Source: Branchiostoma floridae (lineage: Eukaryota; Chordata; Leptocardii; Amphioxiformes; Branchiostomatidae). From it: a stretch of DNA of 64,000 nt. The notes beneath the pieces are model-generated. The model worked only from the letters and a program-made list of their open reading frames with translations. It had not been told where the DNA came from and made no database searches. The DNA lies in NCBI RefSeq assembly GCF_000003815.2, contig NC_049982.1, forward strand, positions 20,015,139-20,079,138, written 5' to 3'. Positions 1 to 12,500 of the stretch are shown piece by piece. Every line of letters begins with the position of its first letter. Positions within the stretch are counted from its first letter, which is position 1. The translations under genes and the position numbers were made by a program.

Positions 1-36
1 CCCCTGACTTCTAATGCAACATGTTTTTCTTTTCAG

Positions 37-3000
37 ACATGCTAGGAAATACTTCTCCCAAGTAGACCCAGAACAGATGCCAGAGGTGCAGAGAATCATG
101 GGACTTCTTGCCTATCCTCCTGACACACAGGTCCAGCCTTACAAGGTCAGTGGAGATTAGACAATGCACAGCTGAACATGTTTGTCCTATGTGCTGATAG
201 GTGATTATTCAAATATTCATCAAAGTGATTATCTTGAATTTCCTTTCAACTGTTTATTGCAACAAGTTGTCTTTAAGACATTGCAGAGTACATTAGATTT
301 TTAGAAAAAGAGCTAATGAGTTGAATGTGCAAATAGGGACCAACCAGGATATTTTGTGTGTTAGAATTGTGTGTATTTTATATCTTGGATTCAATTTTTT
401 CAGTGTTTCTAGAGGGTTAAAGATATATAGTCACATTACATTTTAATTGCTAAGATTTAAGTTTCTTTCTTTTCTTTTCCAGGATTTTTATGAACCCTCT
501 AGATGGGATGCCATGGTGCAACAGTTCCAGTGGGAGAATTTCAAGATTCATCAAATTAGCAACTACTCTGTCTTCTGTTTAACTCTTCAAGCTGGCCTGT
601 CATCTCTCAAAACTCCGTATCCTTTGCCCAAAAAGTTTTTGAAAGTGCATTTGAATCTTCTGCGGTAGATTTGTTATAAATGTGCTTCTGATGTACGTTT
701 ATGAAGGCAGGATAAACAGAAAGATTCGAATCTTAACTTATCTTTCCAATCGCATTTGTCATATTCTCAAAAGCCTCTTGTGGTTTGGAAGGTCATTAGT
801 GTAGCATAAGGAAGCTTTATTCTAAACTATACATGCACCAGATGAGACACTGCTCTTCCACAGTTTCCATGTCTTTGACTCGTACTCAGCCATTGTTACC
901 GTGACCCGGAGAGTAACTACAGAAATTCTCAGTGTCCTGTGTGCAGTAAGCAGATGAACGAGCTGGCCAAACCGCTGCCCTTCTCGCACTGCGCCCAGTC
1001 CCGCCTCATCTGTAACATCTCCGGACAGATCATGAACGAGAACAACCCCCCGATGATGATGCCCAATGGGAACGTTTATGGGGAAACTGTAAGTTGGGAT
1101 GACTACTAAATGTATTCTTGTTTGTTTCTGGCAGGAAACATGTTTCCATGTAGAATTCTTCAACATGTTCATAGTTTTGAAAATTTCGCTTCACTGCAAG
1201 CAAAACCTCCACAAAAATTTTTGTTCTGTCTTCTTGTCCCATTCCTAAGCACTACATGTACATACTATACATTGTACAGTATTATATGTGTTGGAGTAGC
1301 CTGTTTTGATAAACACACATAAATACTTGCTCAGATTGAATACAGGTCCGATCTGTGAACATTTACATATCGAGTAGTTAGATCAATGACAGTTGGTCTT
1401 GCCAGCACTTCCGAAAGTGACTGTTTTGTCCATCTGCAGCAGCCTTGCCCAGAAGCTGGTTTCTGACAGGATGTCTATATTGTCCATAAAGGGTCAGGGT
1501 GTCCTTTGCGGTAGTGTAGCTATAGTGTTATGTAGCTATAGTGTTATCACAAACTCAAAACCACTGCAAACACTCCATTGTCCTCCTACTGGGACTTAGT
1601 GCAGTACTACTGTAAGTTCATTTATGTTCGCGAGCACTTAATTTCGCGAGTTTGAGCAAATCAGGAGTTCGCGAGATCTTTGAGTTCGCGAGCGGGTATT
1701 TCAAAAGTTACGATCCGGTACTATGACGGTAGCGAGTGCCCCCCTCCCACCCACACCGCAACACCAGTCATGCCGTCAAAGGCGGCATTTACGCCTTGAA
1801 GTTCATAGTTCCCCTTCAAACAATGTCTAAAGTTGATGTACTCGATAAAAAAATGTGTTTCTACCGAGCCACTGTCTCATTGTTGAGCTCATTTCGGCCG
1901 TGATTTGACGACAGCGCATGGAACGCAACAGGGCCAAGGACCTCTGATATGTCGCAATCACATTTGCCGCACAGGCTGACGGGATACCCCACGCCAAGCC
2001 AAGCGGGCGCCATTTTGAAAATTTTTCAGTGTGAAAGTCGGCGCAAAGTTTTAAACTTTCAGCGTAATTTGTGGACACAAGTTGTACACAAGAAGGTGAA
2101 GAGTTCATCTCTACCATATTTACAGTAGTTCTAACTCAGAATTATGAAATGAACGTCTTATTTTTGGGCATGTAAGCGGAGCTGTGTTTGCCACGTTTCT
2201 GAGTCATGAAAATTCCCTGGGCTATTATTGTTGTAATCCTGCTGTAATTCCACAGCTTTTCTTGTATCTTTTAAGACGAATACTACTCTAAGTAATATTA
2301 CTAAGTAATACTACTCTAAGTAATATAAAAAATGCCTGGGACTTAGTGAAAACACTAGCAGGAAAGAAATCAAGAAATGCTGTGCACATCAAAGGAGAAG
2401 ATCGACTAAAACTCTGGGAGAATCATTTTAAAAACCTTCTTAATGTGAATACTAATTCCTCCCCTGACAGCGAACCAATTCATAAAGTGTTCGAGGTTTT
2501 CACTGAGATTAAAAGTGGCGAGTTTTCTCAAGAGGAGGTAGTTATGGCATCCATGCAATTAAAAAATGGGAAAGCTCCCGGCATGGATGGTCTCCCACCT
2601 GAGTTTTGGAAGTTACCAAACATGACAAAAATCCTTTTGCTTTTCTGCAACTCAACATACAATGGAAATCGCCCAAAAGAATGGGGTATGTCTGGTATCA
2701 TCCCCATCCCCAAGAAAGGGGACTTGCGACAGCCAGACAACTATAGAGGTATTTCTTTGTCTCAAATCGCATCCAAAATTTATAACCGCTGTTTACTTAA
2801 TAGAATTCGTCCTGTCATAGACCAAGTATTGCGTCCAAATCAAAATGGCTTCCGTCAAGGTAGATCAACCACCTCTCACATTCTAGCACTTAGGCGCATT
2901 GTTGAGGAGTTGAAAAACTTTGACAAAGAAGCGGTGCTCGTGTTTATCGACTTCCGCAAAGCATTCGACTCCATAAATCGCTTCAAAATGTTCCAAATAC

Positions 3001-4768
3001 TGGAAGCTTACGGGATTCCGCCGGATGTCGTAAGTGCTGTTCGTGCCATGTATGAGGACACCACTGCTGTGGTAATCACTCCTGAGGGGGAAACTGATGC
3101 ATTCAGCATCAATACAGGCGTCCTTCAGGGTGACCCATTGGCACCCTTTCTCTTCATTATATGTCTCGATTATGCATTGCGGTCTTCGATATCTGACTCG
3201 GAGGGACTAACACTCCGACGCAGACGAAGCCGACATCACCCGGCCGAAACCCTACCTGATTTAGATTTTGCCGATGACATTGCTTTGTTGGAAGATTCGA
3301 TAGAACTCGCACAAAATCTTCTTACTAAGGTGGAAGTTGCCTGCCAAAGAATAGGGTTATACCTCAATGCTTCCAAGACAAAGTTTATGCACTTAAATCC
3401 AACAACTCCTAGTTTACTTTTAACATCTGATGGCAGCTCCATAGAGCGGGTTTCCGACTTCAAATACTTAGGTGGTTTCACCGATAGTCTTCACGATATG
3501 AATGTGAGGATAGCCTTGGCATGGAGTGCCCTTCACTCATTGCACAGAGTTTGGAAATCCCCCATCAGAAAACAAACCAAGACAAAACTCTTTCAGACAT
3601 GTATTGAAACAATTCTGTTGTACGGATCTGAATCTTGGCTTATGTCTAAGACACATTCCCAAAAACTCAATGGCACATATACAAGGATGCTTCGTCTAGT
3701 CTATAACTGTCCATGGTGGAAACATACTACAAACAAACAATTGTACGGACCTCTACCAAAAGTCTCTACAAAAGTGAAACAGCGACGGCTGTGCCTTGCG
3801 GGTCACGTGGCACGAGCCAACGAACCAGCTGGTAGATTATTGTTGTGGTCCCCCGACACTAAGAGAAGAGTCGGTCGTCCAAGCTCAACTCTCAAGAAGC
3901 TCATTGAGGAAGAAACAGGTCTGGAGGGGAAAGGTCTTCTTACGGCGATGAAGGACAGGCAATTCTGGAAGGCCAACTTCGTTTGCATCACCTCTCAAGA
4001 GGATGACAAATGAATGAATGAATGAATGACTACTCAGTTTTAATTTTTGCTTCGTTCGTAACTTGTAGAAATCTAGTAAAACTAGGAAAATAAATCGCAG
4101 CCACGGCGTGCACGTACTACTGAACAAAGCCGACAAGTTTCTTTTTTCTCCGTTCGCCAGTGGCACATATCTACACAGTAATGACTCCATGTATCGTTAA
4201 TGTGTTGAATTAACTTTTATTTCGGTTTGGAAAGAATAAATGATCTGTTATAAATTGAGTCTTGTCATTGGTATAAGTTGCTATCATAGTACACACGTAG
4301 TTGAGACTGGATTTTTGGACGGAAGGTGTGGGGAGGGGTGACGATGTTGAACATGCATGTTCGCGAGTAGATGACTTCGCGAAGAGAAGGTCTTAGCGAA
4401 ATACGCGAACTTAAAAATCTCGCGAACTTAAATGAACTTACAGTACTTGTAAACATTAGGTGGGGCTTGGATGTTTTGTATGTTACATAGCCCATGCCAG
4501 CAGTCCACACCAAAACAAAACTAGGGTCATCAGGATTTTACTTGGCTTATTTGGGTAATCAGAAACACATTTTTTCCCTCTCTTTAGGCCAAACGAGGAA
4601 GAGAGGTCTAATTTTGTGTCCACAGAGGAATTCAAGTAGCTTATTTTCTTCCTCTCCTTGTTTCAGGCACTGCTGGCCATGGCTGCTGAGAATGGAGGCA
4701 AGGTGGTCTGTCCCCGTACCAAGGACACCTACACTATTGACCAAGTGGAGAAGGTCTTTGTCATGTAG
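37..4768 (+). CDS. MAEA: MAEA, E3 ubiquitin-protein transferase (last four exons, 5' truncated by window)
   Basis: Exons 37-145, 483-616, 890-1088 and 4667-4768 join in frame with AG/GT borders and end at a TAG. The translation runs from [13 protein letters not shown], through [15 protein letters not shown] and a long Cys/His block ([40 protein letters not shown]), to [21 protein letters not shown]. This matches the C-terminal CRA region and degenerate RING domain of MAEA, the vertebrate ortholog of yeast Gid9. In that family the RING pairs with RMND5 (Gid2) to form the catalytic module of the CTLH/GID ubiquitin ligase. Zinc-ligand-like residues CPVC, H-C and C are visible. The N-terminal LisH and CTLH exons lie before base 1. 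The last intron is 3.6 kb and is filled by transposon sequence. Ortholog identity is firm; start and expression cannot be judged here. Confidence 0.93.
1608..4445. mobile_element. Element bounded by inverted repeats in the MAEA last intron, with an RT ORF nested inside
   Basis: The left end (1608 on) reads TACTGTAAGTTCATTTATG then TTCGCGAG repeats. The right end (to 4445) is its inverse, TACTGTAAGTTCATTTAAG then TTCGCGAG. Both ends carry several further GTTCGCGAG-like copies over about 80-120 bp. If the terminal TA pairs are the target duplication, the element core starts CTGTAAG, as in a Tc1/mariner-type MITE; superfamily is uncertain. The middle (about 2.3-4.0 kb) is a non-LTR retrotransposon fragment, most simply a later insertion into the MITE. 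No transposase ORF is visible. Confidence 0.6.
2346..4013 (+). CDS. Non-LTR retrotransposon reverse transcriptase (5'-truncated, ORF open)
   Basis: An uninterrupted 555-codon frame encodes a reverse transcriptase. Visible motifs in order: [16 protein letters not shown] (about residue 75), [73 protein letters not shown], and the catalytic box [10 protein letters not shown] (about 307). The C-terminus has [18 protein letters not shown], a feature I associate with RTE-like and related endonuclease-RT proteins. The frame stays open upstream of the listed start to about 2298 in a short ACTCTAAGTAAT tandem tract, so the true protein began further 5'. No endonuclease domain remains. The 3' end is a (TGAA)4 tail at about 4012-4028. 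The clade is not settled: the tail would also suit L2, but the RT motifs do not look like L2. Confidence 0.85.
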   Translation: MKTLAGKKSRNAVHIKGEDRLKLWENHFKNLLNVNTNSSPDSEPIHKVFEVFTEIKSGEFSQEEVVMASMQLKNGKAPGMDGLPPEFWKLPNMTKILLLFCNSTYNGNRPKEWGMSGIIPIPKKGDLRQPDNYRGISLSQIASKIYNRCLLNRIRPVIDQVLRPNQNGFRQGRSTTSHILALRRIVEELKNFDKEAVLVFIDFRKAFDSINRFKMFQILEAYGIPPDVVSAVRAMYEDTTAVVITPEGETDAFSINTGVLQGDPLAPFLFIICLDYALRSSISDSEGLTLRRRRSRHHPAETLPDLDFADDIALLEDSIELAQNLLTKVEVACQRIGLYLNASKTKFMHLNPTTPSLLLTSDGSSIERVSDFKYLGGFTDSLHDMNVRIALAWSALHSLHRVWKSPIRKQTKTKLFQTCIETILLYGSESWLMSKTHSQKLNGTYTRMLRLVYNCPWWKHTTNKQLYGPLPKVSTKVKQRRLCLAGHVARANEPAGRLLLWSPDTKRRVGRPSSTLKKLIEEETGLEGKGLLTAMKDRQFWKANFVCITSQEDDK

Positions 4769-7373
4769 ACTCCATGTGCACACCTTTGGCAGGACGTCAG
4801 GAGATTTTTCATGGCCAACTTTGACATGAACCAGAGCTGTATTTAAATTCTATTGCAGAAAGTTCAGCATAAAGAGTTCTCATTATCTCTGACATCATAG
4901 AAGGGTGTTTTCATGATTTCAAACTTTATCTAATACTGCATTGTTTCAAATGTGGTTATTGGAGCTCTTGATGAAAAAAGGCTTACCCAAGGGGACAAGA
5001 TTTTTTTCCCTTCTTTCCAGATGTTAAGAAGTTAACTTTCTAAAGTTGTAAAGTTTCTTATTATACTAATAACCCACTATTTTAAGTGGAAATATTAAGT
5101 GTGACTGAACATGATACAGTTCTGCATGGGGGAGGCCTGCAGTGTCCTTTTCAGTAAACCAAACACATGTCTTGAACTGCACTCCAGAAGTAGCATACTG
5201 AAAATATGTAGATGCAAACAGACAGACCATAAACAATACTTCCCCGTAACTTGGTAGCCTCATCCATGTCTTGGACTGTCATATCTAGTTTTACCACCTT
5301 TGACCTGTACTTCCTTCCACTCTGGAAATTCTGACCTTTACGGACATCCTTGCACTCACTACGTGACACTCATTAACTGTGGGCACACCGACCCAGATGA
5401 ATCACACAATGTAAACATACATACCGTACAAAACACACTCGTACAGAAAACGAACACAATATGGACACTTGCACTGAAAACTGCTCCCTCATTGTTACCA
5501 CTCAGTTTGAATTTGTACTAGATACTAATTGCCAAGCTGCTTTGGAGCAGTATGATATTTTATTGCTTCGTGTAAAGTTGCCTTGCAGAAACAGACTGAG
5601 CAAAAATGGCATTTCTGTCAATCCATCCATATCCTGTTAAGAAAAAGATAAGTATGAATTAAAGACATCCACCATGCTGGCTTCTCCAGTTTAATACCTT
5701 GAATTCACTGCCCATTATTTTAGGAACACACAGTACTTTTGTGCAGATTTAATACAACTTGATGATTTTAATAGTCTTTGACTTATATGAAATATATGTA
5801 CACAGTTACATGTAAGTTTGTTCAACTTGAGTCAGTATTTAAGACCCAGGAACAAAGTCAGCTGGGGTTGTACCTACCTGACTGAAATTCAGTAAGAAAA
5901 TGATTAAGGATGAGAGAGAGTACTTCCAAGTACAAGCTACATATGGTGCAAGCTTTTGACTAACTTTCCTCCTTACCCATTGTAACTATGGAACTATGAT
6001 ATGGTGCATGGATAATTGCATAGTGGAGAAAGATTAAATGTGAAGAACATGACTAAAGACAAATCCACATTGTTAACCTGGATGTCTAACCTTTCTAAAC
6101 ATAACATGAGTTTCAGTAAGGATAGCACTCAGATCAATGTTGAAGCTTGCAGATTGGAGCTGATTCCATCAAAATCCTTGGCCTTAAAGCTGTCTGTTTG
6201 CTCTCCAGCGAACATTTGACTCGTATCCTGTATATGGTCTTTGTCCAACCTTTGATGTACACTACTAACACTTAGGCCAACGCAATTTTAAATCGACCTT
6301 TCACATGCAACCTGCAATTTCAATTTTTAGCTGAGCCCTGACAGAACTAACTGCCATTTGTATGAGAAAGGTTTCTTTGCAAGCTGTACAGTGTTCACAT
6401 AAAATTCCAGTCAAAAAGAGGTTGGTATAGACCAAGAACCTGGTATGTATGGCACTCAAACGGCTTTCATTGTGCAAGTCTGCCTGATGATGAATGGTTA
6501 ATCATACAGTGTATCCATTGTATTTTGACTTGGTCTAATTTGTACAGTTATAAACTACAAGCATGCTTTAATAGAGTGTTGTTATAATTGTCATCTATTG
6601 ACAAAAGCAACTATCAATTTTTCTATATGGCAAAGCCAGTTTTGAACTGTACAGTTCAGCTGAAAGGTGCTTTGTTATTGCAGTGGCCTCCTGTCTGATG
6701 TTAAACATCCAAAAATGTTCCTATGCTCAATGATAGAAAATTGTTTTTTTCAATGACATATCAAAAGTCCTTTGATATTGTTCAATGGAGGGAGCCTGGT
6801 TGGGTGCTGTTTGTAGATAGGATTTCCTAACACTTATGAGTCTCTATGATCTGTTATGAAGTTATGTTTGATAGCAATCCTGTATCACATCGCTTTTACA
6901 TTGTCCCTAAATTTGACATTGCTGACTGATGAAAACAGGAGCAGTGAAACATATTCTCCTATGGAGACTGGCTGATATTGTTATCCATGTTTAACTTGAG
7001 AAATTCAGAAGGAACCAGTAACCACAAAATCTGACAAGAGAAAATGCTAAATTTCCCCATGCTACAGTTTTCTTGTTACTCCTGTATTTGTCCATGAGGT
7101 TATTCAAGCAAGACAATAAGTGTCATTTCTTCCACTTCAAAATCTACACATGCTGTTAGTAACAACTTTCTGTAGACACACGGCTGTCTTGTTGGCCATT
7201 AATCACTTTTGCTATAGCTACATAAGGTTAAGTTTTAAAAATTTGTTTAAAGATAGAAATGTGCAGGATTTTAAGTTGTTCCTTTGTATTCCTAAGCTCT
7301 AATATTGATTGTAAAAATTCAATGTCTTATTTAAAGTTATGAAAGTAAACCATGCAAATTAAACATTGAGTTG
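4769..7373 (+). other. MAEA 3' UTR and/or intergenic DNA
   Basis: No coding exon is supported here. The MAEA transcript probably continues into this stretch, but there is no convincing canonical AATAAA before the mariner-like element, so the 3' end is undefined. Small ORFs show no recognisable motif and no splice context. Confidence 0.5.
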
Positions 7374-7375
7374 TA

Positions 7376-8299
7376 CGAGGGCGCTTCAAAAAGTAATGTC
7401 ACTAGCTTTATAACAGACTAATTTTTTCATCGAATGAGTTGAAATTTGGCACAAAGGTAAAGCAATATCTCCTTTTGAGATTGAGATATCTCACTTTGTT
7501 GTTCACATTTTTATAAGTGGCCGACTTGAGTTCTAGCTGTCCACACCCTTGTTATCCCGTCGAAAGAAATTAGAGGTTCAATTTATGTGCAATTGATAAT
7601 GTCCCTGACTCACTTGTAGCTATTGTATGAAGCTGAAATTACTCATGTATTATGTTCTATTTCTTCATAATGCACATGCCAATGTTCACCTTTGAAATCC
7701 AATCATGTTTTCTTTTTTCGTTTCTTGGGTGAAGTGAGGTCATCGTTGTCGTTAATCAGGGGTGGGCTGATTAAAGTTTCTGTAGTGGACTTTTCAATAA
7801 ACAGAAAGAAACCAAACATTGCACACTTCTTTGTCTTGAAACAACCAATAACTGTGCTAAGTTTCGTATCTTTTGGTTGATGGAAAATGGTTGATACAAA
7901 ACCTTTGATAAATAAACCACGTATTTGGCTATTAATGAAACTGCCTGTGATATAGTAACTCGCTCCTTTCTACCACCTGTAAAACATGAACCATTGGGAG
8001 TTCAGAAATGAAAATTGGCATGTGACCTATAAAGACATGTGTTATCATATGGGCAAAATTTCGGCTTCCTACAGTAATTAAAAGAGGGTCAGGTCTAGAG
8101 GAACTGATCTTCTGACAAACTTCCAGGGGTATGGTTATCTAGAAATCAACTCAGTTGCTCATAAAAATTTGAACAACAAATTGAGATATTCTAATCTCAA
8201 GAGGATATATGCCATTACCTTTGTGCCAAATTTCATCTCATTCGAGGAAAAAATGAGCCTGTTATAAAACTAGTGACATTACTTTTTGAAGCACCCTCG
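7376..8299. mobile_element. Mariner-like non-autonomous element with very long inverted repeats
   Basis: The ends are exact inverses: CGAGGGCGCTTCAAAAAGTA on the left and its complement (one mismatch, GTGCTT) on the right. TA dinucleotides flank both (7374-7375 and 8300-8301), the mariner target duplication. The inverted similarity continues inward for roughly 150-165 bp per side at about 85-90% by eye. The middle (about 600 bp) has no transposase-like frame, so it is a deletion derivative or MITE. The CGAGGGYGCTTCAAAAAGT end is typical of mariner families. Confidence 0.85.
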
Positions 8300-8301
8300 T
8301 A

Positions 8302-9500
8302 TGTATATTTTATGGTAATAAGTGTATGGTCTGGTGCATGTAATTCTATAAAATAGCTCTTCTTCAGAGCTGGAAACTGAAATTCTATGGCTAGATTTTC
8401 TGACACTTGAATGTCAAGGATAGAAATATGCTGTATATTACTAAAAGCATGTAAGTAATTTTACATGCATTATCTATACAAAATATCTAGGTGCACCCAC
8501 AGTCTGTCTGCTTGCGGGAGGGCCTGTTGTCATCGAACAAGTGCTCTAGAGCCCATTCCTTAATTCACTCATTTACTAAGCCTAAGGTCACTGCCAAAGG
8601 AGTTGAATGTACAGTTCCCCAGATGGGTAACAAACGAACATACTAGCGAACTACTAACCGGATGGTACCCAGGCTACATTCACTCAGTCAACATTTCCAG
8701 CCCAGTGATAGTAGGTCATTCAGACATGTCGTCAGAACTGTTCTTCTGTGCTTTGGATGGGTTTACTAAACTTGCATGGATAGGCTACCGAAAAGATTTA
8801 TCCAAATTAGATGCTTCAGAATCTTTCTTTTTTTGGTCTGTGGTTTTGTGAACAGGAGCCATGAAGTTCTGTGGTAATAAGCAAAACTGAAAGCTACTGT
8901 GTTGAAAACACCACAAACTGATTGACACAAGATTGATGCGTTTATTCCTTTTTACAGCACATAATGTCTGATTGAAAGCTCATTGATTATGATATACTCA
9001 AACTGAATATGATATAGTGATTGTCATATTGATCATTTTTGACATCCTGCAGCTTTATGTACATCTAGTCATAAATAAGATATATACAATTACAGTGAGT
9101 ACCATAAGTTGACAAATGTTACAATGCATACCAGAAGCAACTATGGTTCTTGTCTCCATTTGCTGGAATGTATTTCCAGTCAATAGCACAACAAAAGCAA
9201 TCGGTTGAAGTAGTGAACAAATGAATGTTATAAACAGTTTTATGAACTAGTTCTCCCAAGGAAGTTTGACCTCCTTTATTGACCTGTTTGCTATTGTGTA
9301 TGAATTGTCATCATCCAAACCTTTGATATGTTACTAAGGAGCATTTTTTCAAAAGATTAGCCCCAGCCATGTTCATTATTATAACTTAGGAAATATCTTT
9401 CTCTGTAGTTAATGAAATTCTTAAGATATTTACAAGATGATATGTTGATTGTATGTAGTATACTCCAGCACTCATTTAAGAGTCTGGAGGTTTGGACCCC
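8302..9500. other. Intergenic / 3' UTR of the downstream minus-strand gene
   Basis: No coding signal found. A minus-strand AATAAA (plus-strand TTTATT at 8941-8946) lies 555 bp beyond the stop codon of the gene ending at 9501 and is a plausible poly(A) signal for it. Confidence 0.4.
8941..8946 (-). terminator. Candidate poly(A) signal of the 9501-13932 gene
   Basis: Minus-strand AATAAA lies downstream of the stop codon at 9501-9503. It is a canonical hexamer; use of this site is inferred only. Confidence 0.35.
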
Positions 9501-12500
9501 TTAATTCTGCATACACAGGGGATTTCTGCCCTGTTCATGTGCCTTGAATGAGTATCTCCATGGGTTGTGTGGTAGGAAGGGTTCCTGTGCAGATGCCATG
9601 ACCTGTAGAGGGGTCCTGTGGCTTTCATTACTCCAGTCTGTGGTGGCCGTGTCCAGTTTTATCCTACCCTGCTGCGGCTTGCTGTACGTGCGGGGAAAGC
9701 GACGTCGTGTGGGTGACTCGGTGTCGCGATCACCCCGGAAGGACACCGCGTAGCTGCTCATGTTGTCGGTGTGGCTTCCCTCGCGGGTGGTCCAGCGGAT
9801 GTAGTTATTGGAGTAATGAAGACTCTTTTCAACAGGAACCACAGATTGTTTACCAAGACCCTGAAGAAAAAAAAGATCCATAAAAAAAACTTCCAAAAAG
9901 CTTCTTTTTTAAATCTGCTGTGCCAGTTTCACAATATCATCAGTCACCATTCTTTTTATGGTTGGCTAGCTCTACAGTTGCATAAAATTTTTCTACCAAA
10001 TGACCTTAGGACATAGCTGTTATTTTTGCTAGTACAAAAAGCGGCCATCTTAAGCCAAGGCTACAGTCGTCTTGTGCAAGCGGTCTTAACTTAAGACCAA
10101 GTTTGACTGTATAATGCTTCAATCAATAATTGTGAACTGGCTTACATGTCCAAAGTACTCCCCATGGTCCTGGAAGGAGTTCCTATTGTCATGCCAGGAG
10201 AAGGGGTTGACCTGGTCGTACCGCTTCTGTTAAAAATAAACAAACAAACATGTCACTTCATGAAAGACCAACTTTGACAATGTAAATGATGATGTGTGTT
10301 CTAAAAGTCACAGGTCTAATGTGGTTAATGTTGACCATTTTACTGATACCAATGATGTGTAGGTAATCCAATCTCTATATAAACGGTTCATATATGGGCT
10401 GATGAAACAGCAGGACAGCTTGAAAGCCAGGGAATAAGCTCAAAATCACCACAAGCCATGTTAGTAGAACTACTGTTGTATACTACAAGTATACGATACT
10501 ACTAGTATCAGCTACATAAATGTGAGACTTAACAAACCAATTTATCTGTCCTAGAGGAGAATGTCTAAAATAATGTGATATTGGATATCTTTTAGACCAG
10601 GAAACAGCCTGGCTCTTGTGTTCACAATAGGCTAATGGTCTGTCCTACTTGCCAGGAAAGCTGGGCAAACAAACTGAAATGTGAGCATTTAGAACAAGAG
10701 AGTGACAGACTGCCACTTAAGCAATGTTTTTTTTGGAAGTGCCATATCCAGCCTTTAGTATCTCACATTTTTTCTCGTAGTTTTTTTAAAGTCTGTGTGA
10801 CACAAACTCTGCTGTCCAGGCTGTAACTGACCCATCCCCACAGAGGAGGCCAGTGGATGTTGGGCGGGCTGCTATTAGCGAGATTAAATTAGGCCAATTT
10901 TTTAAAATGATTATTCAGCTTTAAAGAGTTGGCTAATGATGGACTAAATTGACGTAACACCAGTAGATGCTGTTTGAAACATCTGAGCTAGTCTGGCAAA
11001 TTTAAACATCTGAGCTAGTCTGGCAAATTTGAGTGACAGGACGGAGAGACCCGTCAGTTTGGATATTAAAACTTATCCAGGTTCTTGAGTACTTCATTAC
11101 TTGGACGTCTAACCTTCATTGACGTAAACTGACAAACATTTTATTGTGAGAATACAGCACTAACAAGGGATGATTAGGTTATCATTTGAGTCTCTCTTCC
11201 ATAGTGTGCAGGCACTGATGATTCCCATAGCTGAAGCGTACCCAATTAGGGGATAATATGACAATTTTCAGGAGGGAACACCTTAGTGCACTCTTTATCT
11301 GACAGGGTGGGATATAACATGTCATCTCTTCCATTGTGCTTCAGAACCAACACCTGGTGTCTTCTTTCCTGCAATTAGGCCGTACCAAACATGCTGCATT
11401 ATCTCTGGGGAGAAAAAACCTTTGCAGCCATGCATCGCCTAAACAAAGGTCTGTTATGTGTAAAGGATCGGACGCCTTGTGTTTTAGGTCAGACAAACAG
11501 GCTGAAGTTGATACACGCAGGCTCGAGTGACCACTTCTGAGGGACCAGGACATCAGGCGCCCTCCATCCCCAGGCAACTTCTGTTGTCAAAACAGAGTGG
11601 AGTCTAAATGTGTCCACAGCTGAGGAGTCCTATCATGGGGGATTTTAGATACTCAACAGGCTTGTGGAGTTAGGAAACAACCAAACACTACAATAATTGT
11701 AGTATCAAATAAAATCATTGCTGTGTACTGAATTTGGGGGAACCCTAAGCAAATCTATCTTACTAATGTTCATGAAGATGTATGCTGTTCTCTATTAAAT
11801 TGTGCACAGTGTCCTAGGCTTCCCATGCATCAAATGTTGCAAAAAATGTCCAAAATCTTATAATCACAAAGTTCTTGATACACAACCATGAATTTTATTT
11901 CGAGCCAACGTTTCTTCATTAGGGCTATACTGACTTGTTTACAGTCAAGAATAGCCCTGACAAAGATGACAGAAGGTCATCGAAACATTGCCTCGTAATA
12001 AAATTCATGGTTGTGTATGAAGAACTATGTGATTAAGTAGTTTACCAACCTGATGAAATTATTCACTAATGTACTAGAACATCTACTAATTGGAGATTAT
12101 CTACATGCAATTCTTACTTTCCAGATTCTGTTGATCTGAAGCAGAATGTTTTCATTACTTGATCGATTTTGGCTTTTGTCAACACCATACAGTAATGTTA
12201 ATTTTGGAAAACGTTAGAACTACATCTGTTGCATAAAATGAAATAAAATGATGAATAATTATCATAATTATATTCATATACATGTAGTATTATGAAGGAA
12301 AACACATTGTTCAAGAGACTTTGCTCTTAAAGTGACAAAGTCCCATGAAAAAAAACAATGTTTCAAGCACAATATCTCACCGCGTTTTGCGTGTTGACGT
12401 AATCAAGTCTGTTGGCAAATTTGGGAGGAGTGTTAGTCTGGGAACTGGGAGAACTGTCACTGAAGGGCCTGGTCAACATCTCCCCTGTACTGGTGTCCAC

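Noticed and set aside
1827-2117. 96-codon minus-strand frame inside the MAEA intron element
   Set aside because: No transposase or other motif; lies in the MITE body and has no start or splice support.
8603-8851. 82-codon plus-strand frame between the mariner-like element and the minus-strand gene
   Set aside because: No recognisable motif, no donor or acceptor in phase, and AT-rich unremarkable sequence around it.
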